64,000 nucleotides of DNA from JADJPO01 sp046330955 (lineage in GTDB: Bacteria > Actinomycetota > Actinomycetes > Actinomycetales > Kineosporiaceae). Below are positions 1-7,318 of this stretch, piece after piece. A program made the translations under genes and the position numbers. A model generated the notes under the pieces. That model saw nothing but the letters and a program-made list of their open reading frames with translations, was not told where the DNA came from and did not search any database. Position 1 is the first letter of the stretch; each line of letters starts with the position of its first letter. The stretch covers positions 62,001 to 126,000 of the forward strand of contig JAXLRT010000004.1 of assembly GCA_046330955.1 (NCBI GenBank), written 5' to 3'.

Positions 1-1399
1 CCAGGCCCTGACCGATCACCGACGTCACCATCTCGGTGACCCCGTCGGCGCCGTTGAGCACCTGCATGTTGTCGACGTTCTCGAACGCCTTGGCGGCGTT
101 GGCCACGATCGCCGGGTAGTTCTCGGCGATCTCCTGCAGCACCACGGCCTCGGAGTTGGACGACAGGGCCTGCGCCCGGCGTTCGATGGCCTCGGCGTCC
201 GCGAAGCCCTTGGCCCTGATCGCCGACGCCTCGGCCTCACCGACGGCGCGCACCGCGGCCGCCTGGGCCTCACCCTCGGCCCGCAGCGCGTCGGCCTCGG
301 CCACGCGTCGCGCCTTCTCGGCGTCACCGCGCCGGGCACCCTCGATCGCCTCGGCCTCGGCCAGCGCCGACCGCCGCGACTTCTCGGACTCACCACTGAG
401 CCGGGCCTTCTCGGCGTCGGCCTCGGCGGCCGCGATGACGGCGGCCTTGCGCGCCTCCGCCTCGGCGATGGCGGCGTTGCGGGCGGCCTGCGCCTCCTGC
501 TCGACCCGGTACCGGGCCGCATCGGCCGGACGGCGCACCTCGGCCTCGAGCTGCTGCTCGCGCCGGGCGGCCTCGAGCTTGGCGACCTCGGTCTCCTGGA
601 CCACGACCTCTTGCCGGGCGGCCGCCGCGGCCAGCGGGCCGGACATCTGGGCCTTGGCCGAGACCTGGTCGACCTCCGCCTGGTACTGCGCCTGGGCGAT
701 CTTGGAGGCGCGCACCGCCTCGGCCTGGCGGGCCTGGGCCGCGGCCTCGGCCTCGGTGGCCTCCTGGTTGGCGGAGGCCTCGGCGATGCGGGCCTGCTTG
801 GTCACCTCGGCCGCGTGCGGGCGGGCGAGATTGGCGATGTAGCCGGTCGGGTCGACCAGGTCCTTGATCTGCAGGCTGTCGATCACCAGGCCCAGCTTCT
901 CGGCCTCGACGCCGGCCGCGGCCCGCGTCTCCTGCGTCAGACGCTCGCGCTCACGGACCAGTTCCTCCATGGTGAGCGAGCCGATGATCGAGCGCAGGTG
1001 GCCCTCGAACACGTTGACGATCTTGTTGACCATGGTGTCCTGCTGGTCGAGGAAGCGCCGGGCGGCGTTCGAGATCGAGGCCTCGTCGTCCCCGACCTTG
1101 AAGATCACCACGCCCTGGACGCCGACCTTGATGCCCTGCTTGGTGACGCACTCGACGTGCAGCGGGGCCTCGTTGATGTCGAGCGAGAGCCGGCGCAGCA
1201 CCTGCACGCCGGGGATCATGAGCGTGCCACCGCCGGTGACGACCCGGAAGCCGAGCCCGGTGCCCTTCTCCTTCGAGCCGGAGATGATCAGAGCCTGGTT
1301 GGGTTCGGCGACCCGCCACATGCTCTTGAAGAGCCCCAGGGCGACCCCGAGACCGGCGATGACGAGGAGGGTGACGATGAGGGCGAACGGAAGTTCCAT
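1..1399 (-). CDS. Flotillin/SPFH-domain membrane protein (3' end outside window)
   Basis: The gene starts at an ATG at 1399, about 8 bases after an AGGAG-like ribosome site, and runs off the left edge with 466 codons visible. Residues 1-25 form one hydrophobic membrane segment. An SPFH/band-7 domain follows to about residue 200. The rest is a long Ala/Glu/Arg-rich coiled coil with repeated AEAEA-type heptads, as in flotillins, ending near an IGQGL stretch. Flotillins form oligomeric scaffolds in ordered membrane microdomains. The NfeD-like gene just upstream on the same strand is the usual flotillin partner, which supports the call. The extreme C-terminus is not visible. Confidence 0.9.
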   Translation of the reverse strand, partial: MELPFALIVTLLVIAGLGVALGLFKSMWRVAEPNQALIISGSKEKGTGLGFRVVTGGGTLMIPGVQVLRRLSLDINEAPLHVECVTKQGIKVGVQGVVIFKVGDDEASISNAARRFLDQQDTMVNKIVNVFEGHLRSIIGSLTMEELVRERERLTQETRAAAGVEAEKLGLVIDSLQIKDLVDPTGYIANLARPHAAEVTKQARIAEASANQEATEAEAAAQARQAEAVRASKIAQAQYQAEVDQVSAKAQMSGPLAAAAARQEVVVQETEVAKLEAARREQQLEAEVRRPADAARYRVEQEAQAARNAAIAEAEARKAAVIAAAEADAEKARLSGESEKSRRSALAEAEAIEGARRGDAEKARRVAEADALRAEGEAQAAAVRAVGEAEASAIRAKGFADAEAIERRAQALSSNSEAVVLQEIAENYPAIVANAAKAFENVDNMQVLNGADGVTEMVTSVIGQGL

Positions 1400-1499
1400 T
1401 GGAATGTCCCAGCTCCTTCACGGCTGAAACGGGAGTCCTGCGAATGAGTTGTGGATCTGGAACGCAGCGCGATCACGCAGAGTTCCGGTGGCGGCGACG

Positions 1500-1709
1500 T
1501 TACTCGTCGGCACTGACCACAACGGTGCGGGGCGGGTAGACCTCGAGCACCGTGACCCGGGTTCCGGCGGGGATCGTCACGCCGCGATTGGCGCCGTAGG
1601 CGCCGTAGGTGTCGGTGCCCCGGCCGAAGGCCAGCCTCACCTCACCGATCCCCCCGGCGGGGATCGTCGTGGTGACCAGGCCGCGGCGTCCCACCAGGTC
1701 GTGCTCCAT
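1500..1709 (-). CDS. Short NfeD-like OB-fold protein
   Basis: This 69-residue protein has the NfeD C-terminal OB-fold pattern: GxxGxVxTTIPAGGIGEVR, then a segment ending in IPAGTRVTVLEVYPPRTVVV. It has none of the membrane helices or ClpP-like protease domain of long NfeD proteins, so it is a minimal soluble version. It lies about 100 bases upstream of the flotillin on the same strand. NfeD proteins are thought to assist flotillin assembly at the membrane. The pairing and the OB pattern are visible; the role is inferred from the family. Confidence 0.75.
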   Translation of the reverse strand: MEHDLVGRRGLVTTTIPAGGIGEVRLAFGRGTDTYGAYGANRGVTIPAGTRVTVLEVYPPRTVVVSADE

Positions 1710-1732
1710 GAGCAGCGACCATACTGGGTCGC

Positions 1733-2242
1733 ATGATCGTGCGGGAGGCGCGGATCCAGGACGCCGAGGACATCGCGCGGGTGCAGGTCGACACCTGGCG
1801 CGTGGCCTACCGCGGGATCATGCCCGACAGCCATCTGGCCGCCCTGGACCTGGCGGCCCGGGTCGAGATGTGGCGCTCGGTGGTCGATCGGCCGGACGCC
1901 ATCGCCCCTCGCGTCGCGGTGGTCGACGATCGGGTGGTCGGCTTCGTGGCCGCGGGACCGGCCGGCGAGGCGGGCGGCGAGCGAGCCGCCGAGGGCCAGA
2001 TCTTCGCGATCTACGTGGACGCCGCGTGGTGGGGCCGGGGGGTGGGTGCGGTGCTGCTCGAGGCAGCCCGTACGGCGTTGCGGGCCGCGGGGTTCCGGGA
2101 GGCGCGGCTCTGGGTGCTCGCGGACAACGTCCGGGCACGCGCGTTCTACGGCCGCCACGGCTGGGTGCCCGACGGCGTGGAGCAGCACGAGGACTTCGGT
2201 GGCGTCGTCCTGACCGAGGTGCGCTACCGCTGCGAGCTGTGA
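1733..2242 (+). CDS. GNAT-family N-acetyltransferase
   Basis: A 169-residue single-domain GNAT protein. It opens with the common IVREARIQDAEDIARVQVDTW motif region. The acetyl-CoA loop lies around residues 100-110 (WWGRGVGAVLLEAA), followed by the RLWVLADNVRARAFYGRHGW segment typical of the fold's last strand and helix. The substrate cannot be read from the sequence. It is divergent from the NfeD-like gene with only 23 bases between the start codons, and its last 19 bases overlap the end of the convergent deaminase gene. Confidence 0.85.
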   Translation: MIVREARIQDAEDIARVQVDTWRVAYRGIMPDSHLAALDLAARVEMWRSVVDRPDAIAPRVAVVDDRVVGFVAAGPAGEAGGERAAEGQIFAIYVDAAWWGRGVGAVLLEAARTALRAAGFREARLWVLADNVRARAFYGRHGWVPDGVEQHEDFGGVVLTEVRYRCEL

Positions 2243-3300
2243 CCAGGGGTGAGCGCACTCGCCGAACCCATGGCATCGAGGGTCGCTGCCTCGATCTCGG
2301 CCCGCACCCGGCGGCGCACGTCGTCCGGGGCGAACGAGGCGTCGACGGCGGCCAGGGCCAGGCCCGCCACCCCGGCGGCGTCCAGGTCGAGCAGCGCGGC
2401 GGCGACCCCGTACTCCCTGGCCAGCGAGGTGGCGAACATCGGGGGGTCGTCGCTGTTGATCGTGATCCACACCCCGGCGCGGTGCAGCTCGCGGATCGGG
2501 TGCTCGGCGAGCGTGGCCACCGCCTTGGTGGCGATGTTGGACGTCGGGCACACCTCGAGGGGAATGCGTTGCTCGGCAAGGTGTTCCACGAGCAAGGGGT
2601 CCTGGACCGCGGAGGTACCGTGGCCGATCCGCTCGGCCCCCAGGTGGTTCAGCGCATCCCAGATGGTGCCCGGTCCGGTGGTCTCGCCGGCGTGCGGCAC
2701 GCTGTGCAGGCCTGCCGCCCGCGCGGCGGCGAAGTGCGGTGCGAACTGTGGCCGGGGAACGCCGACCTCCGGGCCACCCAGGCCGAACCCGACCAGGGCG
2801 GACGGTCCGTGGTCGAGCGCGAAGCTGAGCGTGGCGTCCGCGGCGGGGACGCCGTCCTCGCCCGGGATGTCGTAGATCCAGCGCAGCACGATGCCGTGAT
2901 CGCGTTCGGCGCCCCGGCGGGCATCCTCGATCGCCTCGGTGTAGGCCTCGATCGGGATACCCCGCAGCACCGAGGTGTACGGCGTCATGGTCAGCTCGGC
3001 GTAGCGCACCCGCTGCCGGGCCAGCTCGCCGGCGACCGCCCCGGTCAGGTAATGGACGTCGTCCGCGGTCTGCAGCAGGTCGACCACCGACAGGTAGACC
3101 TCGATGAAGTGGGCGAAGTCGGTGAAGGTGAAGTAGTCCGCCAGGGCCTCGGGGGCCACCGGCAGCACCCCCGGGTGCCGGGCAGCCAGCTCGGCGACCA
3201 TGTCGGCCGTGGCCGAGCCCACGTGGTGCACGTGCAACTCGGCCTTCGGCAGCTCGGCGATGAATCCGGCGAGCTCGGGGGAGGGTGACGGAGACGACAT
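2224..3300 (-). CDS. Adenosine deaminase-family amidohydrolase (possible aminodeoxyfutalosine deaminase)
   Basis: 358 residues with the TIM-barrel adenosine/AMP deaminase pattern. The N-terminal metal motif is AELHVHHVGS, where classical adenosine deaminases have HxHLxG. Later come a SVPHAGE motif (metal His and catalytic Glu), ERIGHGTS, a CPTSN motif and NSDDPPMF with the metal Asp. All catalytic positions are therefore present. The HVHHVG variant is, to my recollection, found in a Streptomyces subgroup that includes deaminases of aminodeoxyfutalosine in menaquinone synthesis, so the nucleoside substrate is uncertain. No other futalosine-pathway gene is in the window. The ATG at 3300 is the only early start. 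Confidence 0.85.
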   Translation of the reverse strand: MSSPSPSPELAGFIAELPKAELHVHHVGSATADMVAELAARHPGVLPVAPEALADYFTFTDFAHFIEVYLSVVDLLQTADDVHYLTGAVAGELARQRVRYAELTMTPYTSVLRGIPIEAYTEAIEDARRGAERDHGIVLRWIYDIPGEDGVPAADATLSFALDHGPSALVGFGLGGPEVGVPRPQFAPHFAAARAAGLHSVPHAGETTGPGTIWDALNHLGAERIGHGTSAVQDPLLVEHLAEQRIPLEVCPTSNIATKAVATLAEHPIRELHRAGVWITINSDDPPMFATSLAREYGVAAALLDLDAAGVAGLALAAVDASFAPDDVRRRVRAEIEAATLDAMGSASALTPGHSSQR

Positions 3301-3350
3301 GGGGCGATTCTGCCGCCTCGACGCCCGGCGTCCGCGACTACCCTCTCCCC

Positions 3351-4115
3351 ATGCCCGACCCGCGGCAGGCGTTGCGCGCCGACTGCTCCCGGTGCCAGGG
3401 GTTGTGCTGCGTGGTGCCGGCGTTCGCGTCGTCGTCCGATTTCGCGTTCGACAAGCCCGGCCGGACGCCGTGTGCCCACCTCGGGCGCGACCATCGCTGC
3501 ACCATCCACCCGGTGTTGCGTGAGCGGGGTATGACCGGGTGCACGGTGTACGACTGTCTCGGTGCGGGACAACGGGTCTGCGCCGCGTTCGGTGACCGGT
3601 CGTGGCGGGACGATGGGCCGACGGCGACGGTGATGTTCAACGCGCTGGAGGTCGTCGAGGCGCTGCACGAGCTGGCCTGGTACCTGCGGGACGTGCTGGC
3701 TCGGCAGATCTCGCCGGAGCTGTACGCCGAGGCCATCGCGCTGGAGCAGGACGTCGAGCAGGCGGTGGCCGGCGTGCTGGACCACCCCGACCACCCGGAA
3801 CCCCCGGATCTGCCCGGGTTGCGGGGTCAGGCCTCGATGGTGTTCGCCGAGGTGAGCATCGAGGTGCGGCACGCCGTCCGGGAGGACCCCGTCGACCACA
3901 CCCACGCCGACCTGGCGGGGGTGCGCTGGCGCGGTGCCGATCTGCGCGCGGCCGGGCTGCGCGGCGCCGTCCTGATCAGGGCGGACCTGCGCGGCGCGGA
4001 CCTGCGCAGCGCCGACCTGCTGGGCGCGGACCTGCGCGGTGCCGACCTGCGCGACGCGCAGCTGGACGACGCCCTGTTCCTCACCCCGATGCAGCTCGCC
4101 GCCACCCGCCGCTGA
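3351..4115 (+). CDS. YkgJ-type cysteine-cluster protein fused to pentapeptide repeats
   Basis: I chose the ATG at 3351; an in-frame upstream start would overlap the divergent deaminase start. The first ~90 residues carry a cysteine cluster (CSRCQGLCC, then CAHLG, CTIHP and a GCTVYDC motif) like the YkgJ/UPF0153 putative Zn/Fe-binding family. A helical linker (about residues 90-180) follows. The C-terminal ~55 residues are pentapeptide repeats of the ADLRG type (GADLRAAGLRGAVLIRADLRG and onward), which fold as a right-handed quadrilateral helix. Both halves are clear but the combined function is unknown. The stop codon abuts a palindromic repeat element. Confidence 0.8.
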   Translation: MPDPRQALRADCSRCQGLCCVVPAFASSSDFAFDKPGRTPCAHLGRDHRCTIHPVLRERGMTGCTVYDCLGAGQRVCAAFGDRSWRDDGPTATVMFNALEVVEALHELAWYLRDVLARQISPELYAEAIALEQDVEQAVAGVLDHPDHPEPPDLPGLRGQASMVFAEVSIEVRHAVREDPVDHTHADLAGVRWRGADLRAAGLRGAVLIRADLRGADLRSADLLGADLRGADLRDAQLDDALFLTPMQLAATRR

Positions 4116-4222
4116 CCAACCCGCTCATGCTCCGCGGGCGCGCTGCGATGCTCCGCTGGGGACGCTTCAGACGCGTCATCCGCGGAGCATGAGTCGGCGG
4201 CAGGGGAGCATGAGCGGGTTGG
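4116..4222. repeat. Palindromic repeat element A (copy 1 of 3)
   Basis: A ~107-bp element bounded by a perfect 18-bp inverted repeat: CCAACCCGCTCATGCTCC on the left and its reverse complement on the right. Inside is a second inverted pair, ATGCTCCGC and GCGGAGCAT. It occupies the space between the pentapeptide gene and the convergent monooxygenase operon. Related copies lie at 11377-11482 and 14431-14533. It looks like a REP/BIME-type or small MITE-like element and may double as a bidirectional transcription terminator. Confidence 0.8.
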
Positions 4223-4264
4223 TGCGGGGTGGTCGGGGCGGGGCGGTGGGAGGGGTGGGGGTGG

Positions 4265-5296
4265 TCAGCCGAAGCTGTCGACGTGGATCCGGTCGCGCTG
4301 GAGCTGGTGGGCGCTCAGCACGTCCTGCACCGCACGCACCATCGGGGGCGGGCCGGCGAGGTAGACCTCGACCCCCACCCCCTCGTCGCCGCCCAGGTTG
4401 TCCAACAGCGACGGCAAGGGGTCGGTGACCAAGCCGGTATCGCCGGTCCAGCCGGGTTCGGGGCGCAGCAGGACGCCGTGCAGCCGCGCGCCGGGGATGC
4501 TCGCCACGGTGTCGGTGAGCTCGTCCCAGCAGACCAGCTCCGGCTCGGTGGCGGCGCCGTACACCACCGCGACCGGCCGGCCGGCGTGGTCGGAGCGCAG
4601 CTGGCGCATCAGGGCCAGCACGGCCGAGATGCCGGTGCCCCCGGCCACCAGCAGGATCGGGCGGGGCGTGTCACGTAACCACATGTCGCCGTAGGGGAGT
4701 TCGAGGGGCAGCGGAGCGCCGGGGCGGAGCGCGAACAGCCGGTCACTACCCGCCCCACCGGGGTAGTGCTTGGCGATGAACTCCACCCGATCGTCGCCGG
4801 GCAGGCCGGCCATCGACAGGCACCGGCGCAGCCCGGGGGCCAGTTCGAGGACGGCGTACTGGCCCGGCCGGTAGTCGGCCGTGGTCGGTCGTCCCTCGAG
4901 GTCACTCACGGCGACCGTGAACCGTGAGATCGCCGGCCCCAGCAGCTCGACGTCCACCAGCCGGCCCAGCAGATCGTTCACCGGCCGCTCCGGCGGCGGA
5001 ACCGGCTCGGCGCGTGGGGGTTTGATGACCAGATCGGAACTGGCGGTGGTCTGGCAGAGCAGTACTCGTCGGCGCCGCTCGTCACGGGCGTCGATCGCCG
5101 GCGCCTGCGGGAACAGCAGCTCGACCTCGCCCTCGACCAGGGTGGCCTTGCAGGTTCCGCAACTGCCCCAACCACATTCGAAGGGCAGCCAGATGCCCGC
5201 CCGGCGAGCGGCGGAGTGGATCCGCTCGCCGGGCGCCACCTGGAAGGTCTCGCCGGTGGGCGCGACCGTCACCTGATGCTGTGGCGGAACGGTCAC
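4265..5296 (-). CDS. tmoF: Monooxygenase NADH-dependent reductase (TmoF-like)
   Basis: 343 residues from a GTG at 5296 that overlaps the stop of the upstream beta-subunit gene by four bases (GTGA). It has a plant-type [2Fe-2S] ferredoxin domain at residues ~5-95 with ligands C41, C46, C49 and C81 (CGWGSCGTC...C). An FAD domain follows (RPGQYAVLEL, then RCLSMAG) and an NAD-binding domain with GGTGISAVLALMRQL. It would carry electrons from NADH to the Rieske ferredoxin of the di-iron monooxygenase. It is the last gene of the operon, as tmoF is in toluene-4-monooxygenase clusters. It is intact and of normal length. Confidence 0.9.
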   Translation of the reverse strand: MTVPPQHQVTVAPTGETFQVAPGERIHSAARRAGIWLPFECGWGSCGTCKATLVEGEVELLFPQAPAIDARDERRRRVLLCQTTASSDLVIKPPRAEPVPPPERPVNDLLGRLVDVELLGPAISRFTVAVSDLEGRPTTADYRPGQYAVLELAPGLRRCLSMAGLPGDDRVEFIAKHYPGGAGSDRLFALRPGAPLPLELPYGDMWLRDTPRPILLVAGGTGISAVLALMRQLRSDHAGRPVAVVYGAATEPELVCWDELTDTVASIPGARLHGVLLRPEPGWTGDTGLVTDPLPSLLDNLGGDEGVGVEVYLAGPPPMVRAVQDVLSAHQLQRDRIHVDSFG

Positions 5297-6300
5297 AGGC
5301 CGCACGCTGCCAGCAGCCGGCCTCGGGCCGCGCTCGCGGCCTCGATCACCTGCCCGGCGCCGACCGGCTGCGGTGCCGAGGCGAACAGCTCGGCGATCCC
5401 GGCCACCGCGGCGTCCGCCCGGGGAACGTGGACGTCGAGCCAGCCGCGCAGGGTGTCCGCCAGCGCCGGGTCGGCACCGACGGCGTACTGCACCAGGGCC
5501 GCCGTCCAGTTCTGGCTGCGGGTGGTGTCCCGCTGGAACTCGGCCAGCAGCAACGCCAGGAACTCGTCGCCGTGGGCGATCGCCAGCTGGGTGAGCTGCT
5601 CGTTCACCACCGCGTCGATCACCGGCTTGAGCGCCAGGTTCAGCGCGGTGAACGACTCGCCCCAGTCGTAGACGCCGAGCATCCGTTCGCTCGCCTCGCG
5701 CAGTGGCTGCCACTGGGCGTCCGACTGCCAGGGGTCGCGGGCGGTGGCGGTGGCGGCGATCTGATCACCGTGCGCGTTGGCCAGCATCCTGGTCAGGTAA
5801 GCGAGCCGCTGGATGCGCCGCATCTCGTCCGCGGCCTGGAAGTTGGCGCAGTTGATGATGAACGCACTCGGCGACATCTGGCCGACGTACAGGCCGGTCA
5901 TCTGCAACACGTGCAGCGGGAACCGCATCGGCACCAGCAGCCGGGTCAGGGTGGCCACCCAGGCGGGGTCCAGCGCGTCGACGCTGCCGACCAGCTCGTG
6001 GTGGTCGATCAGCAGGTCGAGGTAGGTCTCGCGCTCGTGCTGGAGGTTGACGTAGTCGGAGTAGGTGAGCTTGGCCGGGTCACGGAAGCCCTCCCAGTCG
6101 GCGACGTTGAACGCCGAGCCTTCACGGTGCTCGAGGTACCAGAGGTTGATCGCGGCCGTCGGGTCCATCTCGAACGGGGCGGGTTCGCGGCGGAAGTGGT
6201 AGTTGAACTTGGCCGCCGTGGCCTCGTACACGCTCGGACGACGTCGGACCTCGCCGAGCAGGCTCCAGGTCTTGGGCGGGGTGCGCCGGGTGACGGCCAT
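5293..6300 (-). CDS. tmoE: Di-iron monooxygenase hydroxylase beta subunit (TmoE-like)
   Basis: 335 residues matching the beta subunit of soluble di-iron monooxygenases. It shows the PKTWSLLGEVRRRPSVYEATAAKFNYHFRR N-terminal region, the FPLHVLQMTGLYVGQMSPSAFIINCANFQAADEMRRIQRLAYLTRML core and the late YDWGESFTALNLALKP segment. It lacks the iron ligands, as expected for a structural subunit pairing with TmoA in the (alpha-beta-gamma)2 hydroxylase. It starts one base after the effector gene stops and overlaps the reductase gene by four bases, so translation is probably coupled. Confidence 0.9.
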   Translation of the reverse strand: MAVTRRTPPKTWSLLGEVRRRPSVYEATAAKFNYHFRREPAPFEMDPTAAINLWYLEHREGSAFNVADWEGFRDPAKLTYSDYVNLQHERETYLDLLIDHHELVGSVDALDPAWVATLTRLLVPMRFPLHVLQMTGLYVGQMSPSAFIINCANFQAADEMRRIQRLAYLTRMLANAHGDQIAATATARDPWQSDAQWQPLREASERMLGVYDWGESFTALNLALKPVIDAVVNEQLTQLAIAHGDEFLALLLAEFQRDTTRSQNWTAALVQYAVGADPALADTLRGWLDVHVPRADAAVAGIAELFASAPQPVGAGQVIEAASAARGRLLAACGL

Positions 6301-6301
6301 G

Positions 6302-6601
6302 TCAGTCCTGCCTCTCCAGGTACCAGACGACCTCGTCGTCGTTGGACGTCATGCGGCCGGCGAACCCGGCCAGGGACGGTTCGAGCTGGTGCAGGCCGAA
6401 GCTGCGGCCCAGTTCCTCTTCCAGGCTGGCCCGGGTGAGCCGGCAGCGGCCGGGGGTGCCGATGCGGATGTAGCCGCCGGCGTCCTCGACGTCGACGTCG
6501 ACGTCGGGATTGTCGATCTCGATGGCGGCGATCACGGCCTCGGCGAGCGCGGAGTCCAGACCGCGAATGACCGGGCCCACCATCTTGGCTGGGGTTGGCA
6601 T
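6302..6601 (-). CDS. tmoD: Monooxygenase effector/coupling protein (TmoD-like)
   Basis: 99 residues in the MmoB/DmpM/TmoD effector family (TmoD is about 103). The start is the ATG at 6601, preceded by a GGGAAAGG ribosome site. It begins with the family's VGPVIRGLDSALAEAVIAAIEIDNP region and continues with GGYIRIGTPGRCRLTRASLEEELGR. Effector proteins have no cofactor; they bind the hydroxylase and tune oxygen activation and coupling. Its place between the ferredoxin and beta-subunit genes is the toluene-4-monooxygenase order. Confidence 0.88.
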   Translation of the reverse strand: MPTPAKMVGPVIRGLDSALAEAVIAAIEIDNPDVDVDVEDAGGYIRIGTPGRCRLTRASLEEELGRSFGLHQLEPSLAGFAGRMTSNDDEVVWYLERQD

Positions 6602-6636
6602 GATGATCCTTTCCCTTGGGCGGGAACAGCTTCGGG

Positions 6637-7041
6637 CTAGTCGCCCTCGTGACGGTTGTGGTGGCGGGCGCCGTCCTGCGGGATGCCGACGATGACCTCG
6701 CCGTTCTCGCGGACCTGCACCGGGTACTCGTAGAGCCGGCACCCGGTCGGGTTCAGGCCCGCGCCGGAGGTCAGGTCGAACTCCCACTTGTGGCCCTGGC
6801 AGAGCAACACGTTGGTGTCGGGGTCCCAGGTGCCGTCGGCGAGCAGGATCTCCTGGTGGGGACACATGCCCTGGAACGCCTTGACCGGTCCGCCGAGCAG
6901 GTGGGCGAGCAGGACCGGCTCACCCTCCAGCTCGACGTCCAGAATGTCGCCCTCCCACAGGTCATCCGCCGTGGCGGCGCTGACCCAGGTGATGTCGGGA
7001 CCGTGCTGGTGCGGCTGGTCCTGCGCGATCTGATCGCTCAT
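6637..7041 (-). CDS. tmoC: Rieske-type ferredoxin of the monooxygenase (TmoC-like)
   Basis: 134 residues with a single Rieske domain: ligands C60 and H62 (GMCPHQEILL) and C81 and H84 (LLCQGHKWEFD). This is the dedicated electron carrier between reductase and hydroxylase. Its presence distinguishes a four-component toluene/alkene/isoprene-type enzyme from three-component methane, propane or phenol monooxygenases. Its ATG overlaps the gamma-subunit stop codon (ATGA). The His-rich C-terminal tail (residues ~125-132) is unusual but has no assigned role. Confidence 0.92.
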   Translation of the reverse strand: MSDQIAQDQPHQHGPDITWVSAATADDLWEGDILDVELEGEPVLLAHLLGGPVKAFQGMCPHQEILLADGTWDPDTNVLLCQGHKWEFDLTSGAGLNPTGCRLYEYPVQVRENGEVIVGIPQDGARHHNRHEGD

Positions 7042-7283
7042 GCGTAGACGACCTCGAGGACGTCCAGGGGTGCGGCGCCGAGCCCGGCGAGGGTGGCCTC
7101 GTCGTCCTGCAGGTCACCGCGATAGCGCACCTTCAGCGGCCGGTCCTGCGCCGGAACCCGCTTGCCCACACCGTGATAGGCGATCTTCTCGGCCACCACG
7201 GTCATCGGGTCGGTGTCGTCGACGGGCACCAGGACGACGACGAAGTCGCCCTCGACGATGCCCTGGATCGGGAACAGTGCCAT
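7038..7283 (-). CDS. tmoB: Di-iron monooxygenase hydroxylase gamma subunit (TmoB-like)
   Basis: 81 residues, close to the 84 of TmoB. It begins MALFPIQGIVEGDFVVVLVPVDDTDPM and ends in PLDVLEVVYA, the ubiquitin-like beta-grasp pattern of this small subunit. The ATG at 7283 follows the alpha-subunit stop by 35 bases. It forms the third component of the hydroxylase heterohexamer. A longer in-frame opening exists upstream but overlaps the alpha gene, so the internal ATG is preferred. Confidence 0.88.
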   Translation of the reverse strand: MALFPIQGIVEGDFVVVLVPVDDTDPMTVVAEKIAYHGVGKRVPAQDRPLKVRYRGDLQDDEATLAGLGAAPLDVLEVVYA

Positions 7284-7318
7284 CTCGTGTTCTCTCCGTT
7301 CCGGTTTCAGGTCCGGGT

